Shown piece by piece: positions 23,201-37,204 of a stretch of 64,000 nucleotides of DNA. This DNA comes from Penelope pileata (lineage: Eukaryota; Chordata; Aves; Galliformes; Cracidae), in the NCBI GenBank assembly GCA_013396635.1, contig WBMW01004836.1:62001-126000 (forward strand), read 5' to 3'. Under the pieces are notes generated by a model. It was not told the origin of the DNA, did not search any database, and saw nothing but the letters and a program-made list of their open reading frames with translations. The translations under genes and the position numbers were made by a program. Each line of letters opens with the position of its first letter. Within the stretch, counting starts at the first letter, position 1.

Positions 23201-24321
23201 CTTCTTGATTCCTGTCCAAAGCTTAATGTAATGTGTTAGTTTTCCTAATGATGAATTTTGAAGGCAACTGAAGTTGTTTGAGTTCTAATGCAAAAATGTG
23301 TGGTTTCTGTCTCATTTGAATTTGATTTATTTTCCAAGAATTTCATTGTATCATTGTTGACTCTGCAATAGTCTCAGTGGGTTTGTCTCCACTTGCTAAT
23401 TAGAAGCCAGGCTCACAGGCATCATTGTTAGCTCATTACCTTGCTGTTTTGAATGCCTCTGTTAGGGCCCTGCGAGACCTCAGAGGTACCTGGCTCCCAA
23501 AAGGCAATGAGGACAGGACCACAGTCCTTCAGCACCATTTCAGCTCACTCTGTGCACCAAACGGCCAAGGAACTCAGTGCTTTGGGGCTTTCGACCTGGG
23601 AGAGGGAAAGAGCAGCATAGCCCCTGCCAAAGCCATTTGGCCAATAAAGAGCAGAGTTTACACAGGGAAGTCACAAAGCATTTTGTCCTTATCATTGGGG
23701 TCACCACTCCTGCACCATCTTTTATCTGAAAGCACACATGTAGCTGCAGCTCCTTGCCCTGTGCGTTGACTGTCGGTGACAACTGTGCCACCCCTGGAAT
23801 GCAGGGGATTGAGTGGGGAGGAACAATGCTCAAACAATAGTTACTTCAAATAAAATAGCCCAAAGCCACCCAACTGCATTTTCTGGCCACACTGAGAAAA
23901 TAGTTGGTTTAGAAAACCCATTTCTGCATGTTTCTTATTGCAAGCTGTGTGGTGACCATGTCTATCAGAAGGTAAGATGGGAGATCCCACAGAGCTCATG
24001 TGAGTGTAAGATAAAATCACAAATGGTAATCCAGAAAGATATTCTGCTTTTCTCTGAGATATGGAGACTCTCCACAGCTGAAGACAAGATATAGGAGATC
24101 CCCATGACATTAACTGATATTACATGGCTGGCATCTCCTATTGCAGGCTCAGCTTTTGCTCTGTTTGTGATCATATATGAATTGTACCTCAAGATGAATT
24201 TTCAGAGACTGTTTTTTTCCTCCTTTCTATCTCATATGGCATGACCTGCTTAAGACAGTATGTGATTAAATTCCTTTACTTGATTGAGACACAAGAAATC
24301 ACCACTATTAAATTTAGATGT
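20266..24321. other. Intergenic stretch without recognised genes
   Basis: Mixed AT-rich DNA. Open frames near 20160-20560 on both strands lie in a locally GC-rich patch and show no protein signature. No other repeat was recognised with confidence. Confidence 0.55.
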
Positions 24322-24440
24322 GATTGGACAGGGAGCTAGATGAGCTCATCCAGGCTCCCTTTTCCTATGAAAGGTTGGGTCTGATGATCTTTTGAGGTCC
24401 CTTCCAACATGGCCTGTTCAATGATTCTGTGATTCTATAA
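24322..24440 (+). repeat. CR1 LINE 3' end fragment
   Basis: Reads GGTTGGGTCTGATGATC, then GAGGTCCCTTCCAACATGG, and ends ATGATTCTGTGATTCTATAA. This is the characteristic CR1 3' end with its 8-mer tail. About 120 bp, heavily 5'-truncated. Confidence 0.88.
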
Positions 24441-27400
24441 CAAAATATGCTTGACTAAACTGTTTTTCAAAGAGATAATGAGTATCTGTCCAATCATATC
24501 AAGAATGGATATTCCAGGTAAGCAAAATATTTTACTTTTGAAAGGCAAGAATTAACAGAGGTAGTGAACAGGAAAATGTGTATAAGTCAGAGGACATGAA
24601 TGTATTGTGTAGGCTGTCTGGTAAATATGGTGTAGATGTAACAGATGTCAGGAACATTTCATGTAGATACTCATTCAAGCACTAATGTCGCAGCAGAATT
24701 CAGGGTAAGGGCCAAAGAAAAAGCTGCAGGAAGAAAGAGGTCAGTGGGAAATTAGATAACAGAAAAAAAGACAAAGAGATAAGGAAGGTGTGAGCGACCT
24801 AGCCAAGACTATTCTATCACAGATGTAATTACTTCAGAAAAAAATTAATCTGCAAGATATTCACATTGGTTTTGTACAAATAGGCAAGAATAAACCCATC
24901 TAGAAAAGCTTTCTTGCCACAAAGACACGATGAAAGAAGAAGTAACCTCCAGGGAACAAAAAGCAGAGATGAATGGCTGATTGCCCAAACCTAAAACGAG
25001 ACTTCCTGCCCACTGCTGCATGTACACTTGTGTGGTGCCTTAAAATGTTTTTGTTGGAGGGGAAAAGAAACAATTTTAGAGCCAAGTAATTGCCACTCTT
25101 TCATTGAATGGTAGTTAATAAGACATCCGGGGAGAATTGGGTTGATTTAAATTCTTTATTCTAAAGGGTATTCAGCAATCATGTTCCAATTAAATGAATA
25201 ATCAAATAAGTCACACTCTCCACTTAAAAATGTGGTCATTGTTAATGGACCTAATATCTGAGAGTGCAGCTTTGTCACTGAATCCGAGCACAGGCTCAGT
25301 TAAAAGCACAGTTCCCCTGAGCCCCTGACCCACACTGCTTCTAACACCAGCTCTGAGCACCAGAGAAGCTGAGAAAGTGCTGCATACATTTTGGATAGTC
25401 CAATTACAGGTGGCAAACTACAACCATTTATATTCCATTTCAAAATGAGTGATTTTCGGTTGTTGATAAAAGTAACCATAAAACGATCCCAACTGGACTT
25501 TCAAATTTATGTGGCAATAAAGTGAATGAAAAGTAAATTGGATTCTCACCACAAATTTTGTTGATTTTTTTTTTTTTAGTGGGTTCAGCTTTCTATTGTG
25601 GTGCACTTTCAGCAGTAAGAGAGAACAGACGTGGCCTTTAACTAGTTCTTATCAACCTCTTTCCACCAAGCTGAGACAGACTAGACCGATTTGAAATAGC
25701 CAGATAGCCAGGTCTAAACACTTTGAAAAGTGATCTCAAAATAATTAAATATAACTCTCTTTTATATTCTTCAGCATCTCTAATTTTCTTCTGTGAAATC
25801 AGATCCATCACGAGAAGGAATTAACTGTTGCAGTTGCTGTTATTTATGCTAAAACAGCACAAGGAGGCTCTGGGAGACCCCAGTGTACTAACTAACATTA
25901 AACATTTAGGGCAGGATCCACCCCATAAAGTCAAAGTTGTATAAAAAAAGTCCATGTGTTGTCTTTAAGTTTATATTTATCTTCTCACAAGAGACAATGA
26001 CAAGTCATCCCTCCTATTTTTGACAAGTCTCTTTAGTGGGAGCCAACCGTTAAGCTGAGGCCCATCCCTTAAACACTTCTGCCAAGAGTAAAAAGGCCCA
26101 CTGCAGACTGGGAAAGGAAATGGAGAGAAAGAGTGACCTGCCCAACTTGCCACTACCTGCTTACCTGTCAGAGATGTTCATTCTTACCTGCCCAGGTCAA
26201 AAGGAGGAGCCTTCTGTCCTTCCCCAAGATCTCAAAGGGTTTTGCTCAACAGCTTGGCTTTTTTATTAAAAATCCTCACCTCCACCTAAAGTCAGAAGTT
26301 AAGGTACACAAGTTGCTCTAGTAATACTGTTTATAGACCCCTGAGCAAGCTGACCCAGTCATATAGCTACTGCTGCAGCACCCATGGGGCTGTGGCAGGG
26401 TGGTGGAGAGGGAGAATCATGAGAAGCTTTTGGTGACTGTGGGAAAGGCTGTTTTTGTCTTCTACTGCTGCCATCCACAGACATCTTCTCCTTCCCTAGC
26501 CCCAGGAAGTCTCAGCCCCGGTGTACACAATCTCATTCTATGTGCCATATTGCTCCCCATGAACTGCTGCCTACTCTGTGCATGCAGCCATTTGTGCTAT
26601 GAGAACTTGTAAGGAAATGAAATGAAAATACTTCACCTAAATATGCAGGGACTTTAAAAATCTGAATTAGCAAATAGGCAAATACACACAACTAACCCCT
26701 TTTCTTCACACTTTACCAAAGAAGTGCCGTTGCAAAGCCACCAATAGCTACTGAGGCTTCAGTTTGCCAGATTACAGTGGCAGGGACCTGACTCACAGAC
26801 ACTACAAAAAATGGCACCTGGTAGATTGGTGCCAGTGTGAAGTGAGGCCCCATGCACTCTCAGGCATCGTTCTCATGGCATGGTGCACATAAAGTTCTGA
26901 AAATTGTTTAAGAAAATTTATTCTATACTGAACATTAAATTTACGGATAAGCAGACGATTTAGCAACTCACCTTAGCAAACTAATTAAGAAGTCACAGTC
27001 CAGAAAATTAATGAAGAAAAACATGAATTTAACATCAAATTCTGAATATTTTAGATTGTGAATAGGTATTGATGTAAACGGTACCTACAGGTTGTGAACC
27101 ATTATATGACCTGGCTGTAGGTAGCAACAATCAGCAATATGGGATAAGGAAACTCATAAAGTGGGCAAGTTCATTAAAACAGGAAGATAAATAGGGAACT
27201 GCACAAAAAATGACTCCTGTTTTTGAATCACAGATTCTATAGGAAATCAAATCTCTGTCCTTGGAGAAAGTAAGACAGATATTTCAGTCTGTTAAATCCT
27301 GGCAAGGGCAATTTGAATCAGTCGTGTCAGAAGTACAGCCGTCCTACTGGAAGAACTCCAGAAAAGAGATTAGCAGCTGTTCAAGCAGGAAGTAATAAAA

Positions 27401-29500
27401 TCAATTCAGCCTCCTCCAGAGAAAGGTAATACCACACCACTGTGATGTTCCTGGGATAATGGAGCATTAGGCAGGTGAGTGAGTTGATGTCATTGATAAA
27501 AGATAGACTGGAAACCATGATTACTCCAGTGAAATAAGTTTCACTCTAACAGAAAGGATGTTAATCATGCCATGTACCTGAAAAACAGCCTGGCAGTATG
27601 CCCAAGAGGATTAAATGGCTACAAATGCACCTGGATATAACACAAAATTTTTAAAGATTATATTGATACTGATATTCCATCACCTAGTATTTTAGGCATC
27701 AAATAAGAACATATAAGTCCCATCAGAAACCAAAGAATTATGGACAACAAACATTTCATTAAACTTTCAGCTGCCAACACAACTCCAGAACAAAAAGCTG
27801 AATCCAGACCCTTTGGCTCCTTCAGAGACCAGTTTTGCTGTGCATTGACATCTCCAAGAGGTGAGGCCACACAGCCCTCTGCTACACTGTGTCCATAGCT
27901 GCTAGTGACACAATTCCATAGTGCTGCACCTTCATGAGCGGATGTAGAATACGAGAAGGGAAGTGCCCCAGGCTCCTTCTGGTCATGCCATTTTAGAAAG
28001 ATATTTCAAACAAACTTATTATATATATTTAAATTATAAATCCTAAGAGAACACAGAATATAGAAATAAACTGAGTGAGTTGGACACAAAGATGAAAGCA
28101 GAGTAAAAACACTGATGGCAATTTGGCAATTTAACGAGTACTGGAGAGACCAAGGAGGGATGATAATGAATGGGAACTGTTTTTGTAGGCACTGAATACA
28201 GCCACTGTGATTCAGATTTGGAAGCTGTATAGAGGCCTTAGAAGAGTAGAAGAAAATGTTATTCAGACTGTAGTTCTGAGCAGATCCTACATAAGTCCAA
28301 GGGGTCAGAGCCTGGAGCTATGATAACACAGCCAGCTGCCAAACTGGAATTTTCTCACAGCAATATAAAATAATTTCTAGGAAGATGGACCTGCAGCTGA
28401 ATCAATTATTGTTGTTCACGGACTGGCTGGGTCCAGACCATATCTTATGAGCAAAGGTGTTTCTTGTGGCTTTAATTTCAATGCATACATGTCAGTGTGG
28501 ATGTCCTTTACTCTGGCACTTTTTTCTCTGCTTTGGTAACTAAACAAGTCTGGACTCTTCAGTGGCAAAGGATTCCTTTACCGATCCAAAATAGTCCCTT
28601 TGCAATTTCATAGTCTTCATGTTACAAAATGTGGAAAATATATGGGCAAAGCATCTCAAAGAATTCCAGTTACTGTAAGAAAGATAACTTTTCTTCTTCA
28701 GGCAAGAGACAGAGAGAGAGACAGAGACAGAGATTTGACAGAAGAACTAGAAATATTTGGACAGACATAAAATAAGAAGGAAAACTCAAAATATGACTGC
28801 CAAATTGCAGAAGTGTTAGGAGGACTACAGTAAAGTTTTGAATTGTGCCAAAGAAAAGAGATTATGGAGAGACTTTAGAAAGATTCTAGAGATTCTGGAG
28901 CTCTGTCCAAGACAAGGCAGACAGGCAGGCTGAGATAAAAGTCTGAGCAGAAAGAGACAACAAGCAAAGGGCTGAATCTGCAAGGTGTCAGGCTGGAAGC
29001 TCAGACTGACTCTGAGTAAAGAGATAAACCATGTAGGAACAGGAAGAAAACAGAGCTGAAGTGTACAAGAGAAGATGAGTCACAAAGGAGGAAATATTAA
29101 AGACAGATCCAAAAACCTCAGACAAGATGGGATATCAAGAAAAATGATGTTGGCTGCTACATTGAAAGTAAAAGAGACATTAAGTTGGATGACACAGCAT
29201 TTCTTCTTCTGAAGAAGTTGTAAAGCAGAGACTTTTCAAAGAGGAAGCTGAATAAATCAAGATGCAAATAAGGAAAGAGCTGGGCAGAAAAGCTCAGTGC
29301 AGCAGACATGGAAGGCTTGTTTGATAAAACTACAAATGTAAGGACAAAATGAGGAGAAACGTGGCATGCTGGGAACTGCTCTTTTGGAATAAAGAAATTA
29401 GATATCAAAACAGTACTTATACCTTGGTATTTTTAAGTATACACTGATAATTCTTTATGAATTTATATGGTAAGCACAGCATATAACCATTTAAAAATGA
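24441..29500. other. Intergenic stretch without recognised genes
   Basis: Purine-rich on the + strand in the second half (about 28.7-29.4 kb), with a short GAGACA-type run near 28708-28735. No recognisable coding exon. An old, unrecognised repeat is possible. Confidence 0.5.
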
Positions 29501-29506
29501 GAAAAC

Positions 29507-29942
29507 TGTTGCGACGCGAATGCTCGGACAAAACTAGACGACCAAGATGATCAAGTGAATGCCAATTTATTGTAGCTCACACAGATTCTTTTATAATTAT
29601 TTGTTATCTTGCAAGAGACACACGGCTATTAGTGATTGGTTAAAGACAGTGAAACACACGTTAGCAGTCCATTTCTAATTGGTTATTGACAGCTGTTGGG
29701 AAGTGAAATGTTATTGAGAAAACAGTTCCTGTTATCGCATTCGGGAGTCGTTCTTGTTTCAGGATGTTCTTATTTTTGGCTGTTTTCTGACCTTGTCTTC
29801 GGCACATACCTCGGATCCGGACTTTATCTTCTGCACGCACCCCAGCATTGTATTCATACCAATCATCTCTGCTTAGATTTCTGCATTGTCCATAATTGCT
29901 GGATTGCTCACATGTCCGTTGTTGTACAAAAATTCTCCCACA
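29507..29942 (-). mobile_element. Solo LTR of an endogenous avian retrovirus, with 6-bp target duplication
   Basis: This 436-bp element has + strand ends TGTTGCGACG (29507) and ATTCTCCCACA (ending 29942), giving TG...CA termini. It is flanked by perfect direct repeats GAAAAC at 29501-29506 and 29943-29948. On the minus strand it has a TATAAAA box (29595-29589) and AATAAA (29571-29566) near the U3/R border, so transcription would run leftward. No internal gag-pol-env sequence remains, so this is a solo LTR from recombination between two LTRs. A 6-bp duplication fits alpha/betaretrovirus-like (ERVK-type) integration. Family name not determined. Confidence 0.85.
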
Positions 29943-29948
29943 GAAAAC

Positions 29949-31668
29949 CAGTGTATTTCGGAATTATCCACTTAATAAGAGCTTCTGTATTTTGCAAGTG
30001 TGAAAGTTGCAATACATACAAACCAAGTTGATATCATGGTCAGATATAACCTATTGCAGGGAAATGTAATTGAACTTGCCCCATATAATTAACAACCAAC
30101 CATCAGCTTTCTCAGCCCCTGCAGAGATGTGTTTTCATTAGCCTGAACTGGCTATTGATAGCTTCCTGTATTTCCAACATCCCCTGGAGCACAAGGCAGC
30201 CTTTCACACATATATGTGAGCAGGACTGGTTGGGCAGATGTGGGGAAAGACTGCTGGGGGCCAGCTGGGGTAATGATTTTTGACAGCTGAACTACAGAAT
30301 CTGAGCTGATTATATAAAATGAATACAGTTTGTGAAGCCAGTTACAAATATCTTTTAGCATCATGAGAAAGCAATGCTTTTTACTGTAATTGTAGAAGTT
30401 CATTTATGCTAAAATTTTTTCTTCCTCACTGGAAGGAAAAGCAACGTTTAAGGAATAAAGTCTGCACTATCAGCAGTTTTCAAATACTGTAGGAGTTGTA
30501 CAGCTACGAAAGCTCAGGCCTGGTCAAGTGAGAAATGAAGCTAGTATGAGCAAGTTCCCACACCTGGGAACTGGATTCGGCTTTTGATGGCACTGGGAGC
30601 TACTGAAGGTCTGTAGCTGAAGAGGTTCTCACACCTGAAGAAGCAGATTATTATTTAGCAATTGTAGGCTGCCCATTTAAACTAGCTTGTAGCCACAAGT
30701 TAGAAAGTAAATGACTGCAACTTTCGTGGCAGTGCAGAAGTAGCTCCCAGTGACTGGGATTATTATTTCTGGCATTTGTTTGATAAATCTGATCAAATAC
30801 TCTAATCTAGCATGTTAATGTTATAAAACTACGATCAAATAAGCCTGTAGGAATGCCCTTGTGTAATTATTTTTTCTGTTGTTGCTGTATGTGATATTGC
30901 ATATCTTTCCTATTTTCAGCATGGCACAGAAAAGGAAATAAATCAAAAACTTTTAAAATAATATCATTCAAATTTGCTACAAAATATCCTGTTTCCTAAA
31001 TTCTTGTAACCTTGGCAATCTCAATTTACATGTCATTTTCTTCAAGTGTAAGTGTTTTGGGATCAGAAATTCTTCAGATACAGCTTGTTTTCAGATAGTG
31101 CAACCGATCCTCTTTTGTTGGGGCCTGGGGCGGCTGCTCTGCCTGAGCAAAGAGGTAACAACTGAAGTACAGCTGTGCACTTTTCAGTGTTGAGATGAGT
31201 TAGATTATTAAAGTACATCAAAAAAGATCCAAGTATTCCTTGTGATATTTAATTCACAATCTTCACTCATCTGATTGGACTTCTGGCTCTTGCTGCCTGA
31301 CTCAGCACAGCCACATTGCTACATATAGGATACTGGATACCTCATCTTGATTCAGTCTCCTCTTCCTCCAGATGTCTCTTTAATGTTGGCCTTCCACAGT
31401 CATTCAAAATCCTGTATTACATCTCAATACTTTCCAGGTCTTTTCTGCTGTGTTTTCGCAATCCTTATCAGCCCTGACAGCTTTGACCCAGTACTTAGCC
31501 TACAAGGCTCAAACCGCCTCCAGCCAAGGAGCATAGAAAATGTTTGACAAAATGTTGTCCAGTAGTTGGTGGTAAGAAAATTGTAAGGACCCATATAAAA
31601 TCTCGAGGAACATGATGCTTGGGTTGTGCGCTAATTCTGGAAACTGAAATAGTCAAAACCCTGATGTA
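29949..31668. other. Intergenic stretch without recognised genes
   Basis: AT-rich. No exon, CR1 or RNA gene recognised. Confidence 0.55.
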
Positions 31669-32225
31669 TACAGCATGCTCCGAAAGTAATGCCTTCTGTT
31701 TTATTTCCATGGAAACTAGAACGCGTGCAAAGACCACAAGAACACTATTCGATAGAGCAAATTCTCAGCTACAAAAGACAACTTTTCAACATAGTCCCCA
31801 CCATTAGCTATGCATTTTCACCAGCGATGAACAAGAGTCTGCATGCTGCGCTCATAAAAATCTGCACCAGCGGAGGTGACCCCTGTCGCTGTTGCCACTG
31901 CTGAAATGCACCACCCACTGCCTCGCTGTGCTCACATCCACTCTTTGGTCTCCAGAAATGTTCAGCAAACGTTGATGAATGTCAATAGGTGCAATTTCTT
32001 CTTCATAGAAGAATTCAGTGACACATCTTTGCTTCATCCACACTTCCATGTCAGGTGCCATTGTGTCAGATTGCCCCTCTGCTGCCATCTTTCGCATGGC
32101 AACAAAATGTAATGGGATATTGGTGGGAAGGTTCAACCTCTGCTGCCATACCATCAACATCCGCCTATGCTGTCATGGGCCAACATCATAAAATAGGCGG
32201 CATTGCTTTTGGAGCTGTCCTTGTA
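31669..32225 (-). mobile_element. Deleted mariner-family DNA transposon, copy 1 (Galluhop-like)
   Basis: The terminal inverted repeat resembles GCTCCGAAAGTAATGCC on the left (31676-31692). Its counterpart on the right is GGCATTGCTTTTGGAGC (about 32199-32215). The element is bordered by TA. The minus strand keeps an N-terminal transposase piece with DIHQRLLNISGDQRVDVSTA and RQWVVHF, which looks like the HTH region of a mariner-type transposase. The catalytic core is missing, so it is non-autonomous. A sister copy of similar length lies at 44960-45522. Confidence 0.78.
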
Positions 32226-35200
32226 TATGCATACATACGTATGCATACATATATATATTTATATTTGCAGCCAAGACTGGAGCTTGAGTACTCGAATTTA
32301 CTTTACTCTTGAGTGTTTTCAGAGCATCTTGTGCGCCCCTGTTCCAAGGAGACACTAGGGAATTTTGACTCTGCAAGGGTGAAGAACAGATAGAAAGAAT
32401 CCAGCATTCAAGAGCGGGCTGCCCTCAGCTTTGTTAGACTTGGTGAAAATGGTGGCAGCTCAGATCTGCCTCACGTTAGCCACAGTCCTTTTCCAGTGAC
32501 GTTCAGAAACCATCAAATGATGAGAAATCTCAGCTATTTTGCCTTCCACCAGCAGCAGGATGGTGTGGTTCAGATCAGTCTTAGCAATCTCCCAGTGCAC
32601 TGATGAAGTTTAGCCACTGATGGCTAAACCATTTCTGTTGTATAGGCACAAGACACAAGTTTCTTTTGAAGACAACCGCTATGAAATGAGACACTCAGTT
32701 TCTCAAAAAGGAGAGTAATCAAACCAGGTGGCCTTGCATTTAGTTAGCTAAGATTATGCCCAATTTTAAAGACGACGTGCTGTAGAAATAGTGGACTTGT
32801 AGGAAATGGGTGCTTCTTTAAATAAGAGAGGACTTAGGTCAACTTGAGGAAAGCAAAGCTGGCTTGGAATTCAAAAAACCTACATAACTGTTCCATCTAT
32901 ATTGAGCTGACAAAAAAACCTCAAAAACATAGTTATTTCAGTTTCCTACACGTTTATTGCCTGTTAAAAGCACTTTCCAGCCATACTGATGAGTGTTGTG
33001 CCAATGAGAATGGGAATGGTCTACAGAACATAAGGGGTGCCCAAGCAGTACTCAAATATCTCCTTCCAAATTGTGCAAAGTGTGGACAATATTTCTCCTG
33101 CTCCATTCATTTAAATGAAGCTGAACCCATGGCAGCAGGCATGTAGAGGGTGATAAACATATGCAAAGCAAGCCTTGGCTTAGTTTACATTTCCCTATCC
33201 TTCTTCCTCAGTATGGAATATGAATATAGATAAACATACGGACTACCAGACATCCTGCCACCTACAGTATTTCCTTTGGCTGGCAGATGATGGAAATGAC
33301 ATTTGTTTTGAAACCTGGTGTGGACAGCAGAATCGCCCCTTGCTTGGACAGGACATTTTGGGCACTTGTTCCAGCTCTGGATCTTGGCATCTAGGCACTG
33401 TAGAGCCATGTGCCACCATGTTTCTGGCTCTATGCTGAACAACTGTCCTCTTCTGGCCGTTAAGTCGGAGGCTAGGACTGGGTCAGCCTGGTGAGATAAG
33501 GGTGGGAATATCCAGTTATATGTCTCACCAGCATTAGGTGTTGCAGAAATGGCAAAAACCTCATTTATGTAATACAGCCTATGCAATTCAGTGTGCTCCA
33601 AGGGGAGATATTTTCTGGAGACAACTGCCAAAAATACATGCTTAAAAATTTAGTAGCTTTGGGGGATAAAAATTGAACTTGAGCAGCTATAAGGATGATT
33701 AGCTCTCTAAATCTCTTCTGTGAATCCTATTAAATACAACTTCTACAGCCTGAAGAGCTTCTGTGCCTTCCCCCTGCCAACTCCCTAGACAAAGCGAATG
33801 TGTTGTGCTGGACTAAATATTACCCTAACAGAAGGTTTCTCTCACAAGAAAAGCTGGAAAAACGTTCATTAGAATAGAATTGCATAGGATTCACTTCTAT
33901 GTGCAAACACCTTTCTTGACCTGTCTTTGAGCCAATTTTGTCTCCTTTTTTTTTCCTGACCTGCTGAGCTGCTCATGAATATTTAATGGCTATTGAACTT
34001 CCTACACAACTTCAGAAGAAGAACAAGGAGAATGTTTAGAGATGCTCTATTTGAAGATACGTCTTTGTTATTGTCTCTTTGTGTGGAAACAAAGACAATG
34101 ACAGCCTAAAATCATTCTCTTTTTGGACTTAAAAATATTTCAATACTGTACCGTGGTACAGATGGTGAGAGACAGGGCCTGTTGCTGATAATATAAGTTC
34201 TCTTTCATTAAAGCTGTGAATTCACTGTGACCCCATCACCCTGTCTATGTTTAGCTAAGCTATCTGGACCCAAGTGAGCTTGAAGTCTGGACTGCCTCCA
34301 AAATGCCCAGCGTGCACACTGATAATGTCCCTGTAGGCAACCTGAAATCAGAGATGCTTTTTCTCCCCATCCTCCTGTAATGCAGAATACACAATCTAAC
34401 ACTCTGACCCTCCATGAATCTGTACCTGTAGAGCTACCTCACATTCATTTTGGTAAAAAGGATTGATATATCAGAGTTTAGGGCCCAGATTTTAAGAGAT
34501 GCTGAAAAAGCACCTAGCCATGGTTCAAACCATCTACATATGGCCCAGACCAGAATTAGGAGGACATGGAGGGATGGGACAAGAGGGAAGAGGGTCAGGA
34601 ACAACACTTGGACAAGAGTTTTGTGGAGTTAAAAATTGCATAATCTCCTAAATAAAAGGACAGACACTTAAAAAAAATATCCATTTTCCAAGTTGCTATA
34701 ATTTGTTTGAATGATTATCAGTTGTATTGCTAATCATGGATATTTAATAAGAACATTTCTCACAAACAGCCATGCAATACCACACAGATTATCTAACTGT
34801 TCTCTTAATGAATATGTAGTCACAGTTAATTTTGGATTTTAATCCTAATTGTGGCCATTTTTGTCCATCCTTGAAAAAAAACACACTTCCCAAATCCCAG
34901 TACTTCTGGTGTAAAAATCGAAGCATCTTACAGCATTGGACTGCCAGCCAAGCTCACACTAAACATACACTGTCTAAACTGCATGCAGAGCAATATGTGC
35001 AAATCATTCAAGGAAAATAATGGGCAGGAGATGGTGTTGGTGTCTGCTGGTGATGTGAATGTATGTCCTCACAGTGGCACTGCACTCTCATCAGTGCATC
35101 TGGCTCTAAAATACACCAAAGAGTACAGAGTCATGCAGAATCTGCAGGATGTTCTTGGGAGATGAAAGAACAGATTTTATTAGTCGGGAAGCGTCTGGAT

Positions 35201-35989
35201 TTGCCTGATGATACATGCATGGATAATCCATTTTATTATGGACTTGGTTGCTTGCATTATAAGACACTGAAATAATTACTGAATGCCAGATGTGACAGAA
35301 AATGTAATCATCCTGATTTCAACCCCGTTTTTTATCTTGAGTTAGCTTTTTATTTAAGACACATTTATGACTGATGTCAAACAACAAGTGGGTTTTATAT
35401 TTGACAGAATGAGTACATACTGTGCCGCCAAACCTCATAACTAGAATATGGGGTCAGATGAATACATAAAACTTAACGTAAGCTCTGTATTAAAAGGTTG
35501 TCTCCTTTTAAGTCTCATCGTCTGACCTATTATCTGTGAACATCTCATACAATCTTTCTGCAAAGCAAAGGATAGATTATTTTAATTAGTTTATAGTACA
35601 TCTGGTTTAATCAGCATTTTAAGGAGGTCCAAATGTAATTTGTATTTTCTAAGCAGATAAGAGATCATCTCTTGTATTTCCGTACCTAAAGCTTTGTGAA
35701 GTTTTGAACTAATTTGATACAACTTCCCTATTGAAATGGTAGGTAATGCTGTTGGAGGATGGTCACTTTTGTGAATAAAATGAACACTGACTTCCTCAGT
35801 TTTGAATTCACGCAAGTGCTGATATGCAAGCCAATATGAGAGCGCAAGGTACCTGAAGGTAATTCATTACAGCTTTAAGCCCCCCATGTGAGTCCTTAAT
35901 TTTACAATCCAAAAGATTGTTTGTCAAATTCCAACACTACGTCTACTATATCACATATAAAATATCTGCTGTGATTCCTATTGGAATGG
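32226..35989. other. Intergenic stretch without recognised genes
   Basis: Starts with an alternating purine-pyrimidine stretch (TATGCATACATACGTATGC at about 32224-32242, then TA-rich to 32266). A 148-codon minus-strand frame (33631-33185) has no recognisable domain. No other feature was supported. Confidence 0.5.
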
Positions 35990-36549
35990 GCAAGGAAGGT
36001 GATTGTCCCCCTCTGCTCTGCCCTCATGAGGCCCCATCTGCAGTAATGTGTCCAGGTCTGGGGCCTCCAGCACAAGACGCAGTGCTGTTAGAGTGGGTCC
36101 AGAGGAGGGCCACTAAGATGATCAGAGGGCTGGAGCACCTCTCCTATAAAGAAAGGCTAAAGAAGTTGGGCTTGTTCAGCCTGGAGAAGAGATGGCTCTG
36201 GGGAGATCTCACTGCAGCCTTCCAGTACTTGAGGGGAACTTATAGGCAGGAGGGAGACTGACTTTTTACATGGGCAGATAGTGAAACGACAAGGGGGGAT
36301 GGCTTTAAATAAAAGAGGGAAGATTTAGGTTAGATGTTAGGAAGATGTTTTTCACTCAGAGGGTGGTGAGGCACTGACACAAGTTGCCCAGAGAAGGGAT
36401 GCCCCACCCCTGGAGGTGTTCAAGGCCAGGCTGGATGGGTTACTGGGCAGCCTGATCCAGTGGGTGGCAACCCTGCACACTGCAGAGGGGTTGGAACTGG
36501 GTGATCTTTAAGGTCCCTTCCAACCCAAGCCATTCTATCATTCTATGAT
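35990..36549 (+). repeat. CR1 LINE fragment with intact 3' tail
   Basis: Begins in the C-terminal reverse-transcriptase region (GGCCCCATCTGCAG..., AGGAGGGCCACTAAGATG). It encodes remnants such as LEHLSYKERLKKLGLFSLE. It ends with GGTCCCTTCCAACCCAAGCC and the tail CATTCTATCATTCTATGATG. 5'-truncated, as usual for CR1. Confidence 0.93.
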
Positions 36550-36616
36550 GGTGTTGATAACAAGCATGCAGAGTAGCATCCTGGAGGAACTCTAGAGATG
36601 GTTACTACTACTCAGT

Positions 36617-36785
36617 AGAATCATAGAATTGTTAGAGTTGGAAGGGACCTTTAAAGGTCATCTAGTCCAACTTCTCTGCAACGAACATGGACATCTACAG
36701 CTAGATCAGGTTACTCAGAGCCCCGTCCAGCCTGACCTTGAATGTCTCCAAGGACAGGGCATCCACCACCTCTGGGCACGCTGCT
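36617..36785 (-). repeat. CR1 LINE 3' end, minus orientation
   Basis: Starts GAATCATAGAATTGTTAGAG followed by TTGGAAGGGACCTTTAAAGG, the reverse complement of a CR1 3' end. Similarity fades after about 36785. It sits 67 bp from the + oriented CR1 tail at 36549. Confidence 0.88.
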
Positions 36786-37204
36786 CATTGGACCTCAACC
36801 AGTTGTGTCCATCTAACGCTGTCTTCCTTGCCCAGGCACTCCCCATCTCACCAGCAGCTTCAAGCAGAAGGGCTCCCATGTTTGCCTTTGCTTTCTCTGG
36901 CCCAGTACCTCACCTAGGACATCAAATCCAGCGGGCACCAAGTCAGACTGCTTCTAGCACAATACCACAACATCAAGTGGGGAGAAGAGTTCTCTAAGGT
37001 TGGGCAAAAGGAGACATTTCAAGGAAAATTCAGCTTTCCACTGGTAAGTCTGGGCTAACATGTATGGCCAGTATGAGGATGGCTCAAGTAACTCAATTTT
37101 ATTTAGAAACAGTGAGAGCGCGAAGCACATTTGTACATGACAATGACACATGAGATCAGAAACTCTGCAGTCAAAGCTGTACTAGTAAATTAAAAGGTGA
37201 TGGC

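Noticed and set aside
32224..32266. TATGCATACATACG-type alternating stretch as a Z-DNA or regulatory site
   Set aside because: Ordinary simple sequence next to a mariner end; no further support.
33185..33631. 148-codon minus-strand frame
   Set aside because: No recognisable domain, no splice or promoter context and no repeat-family match. Likely chance.
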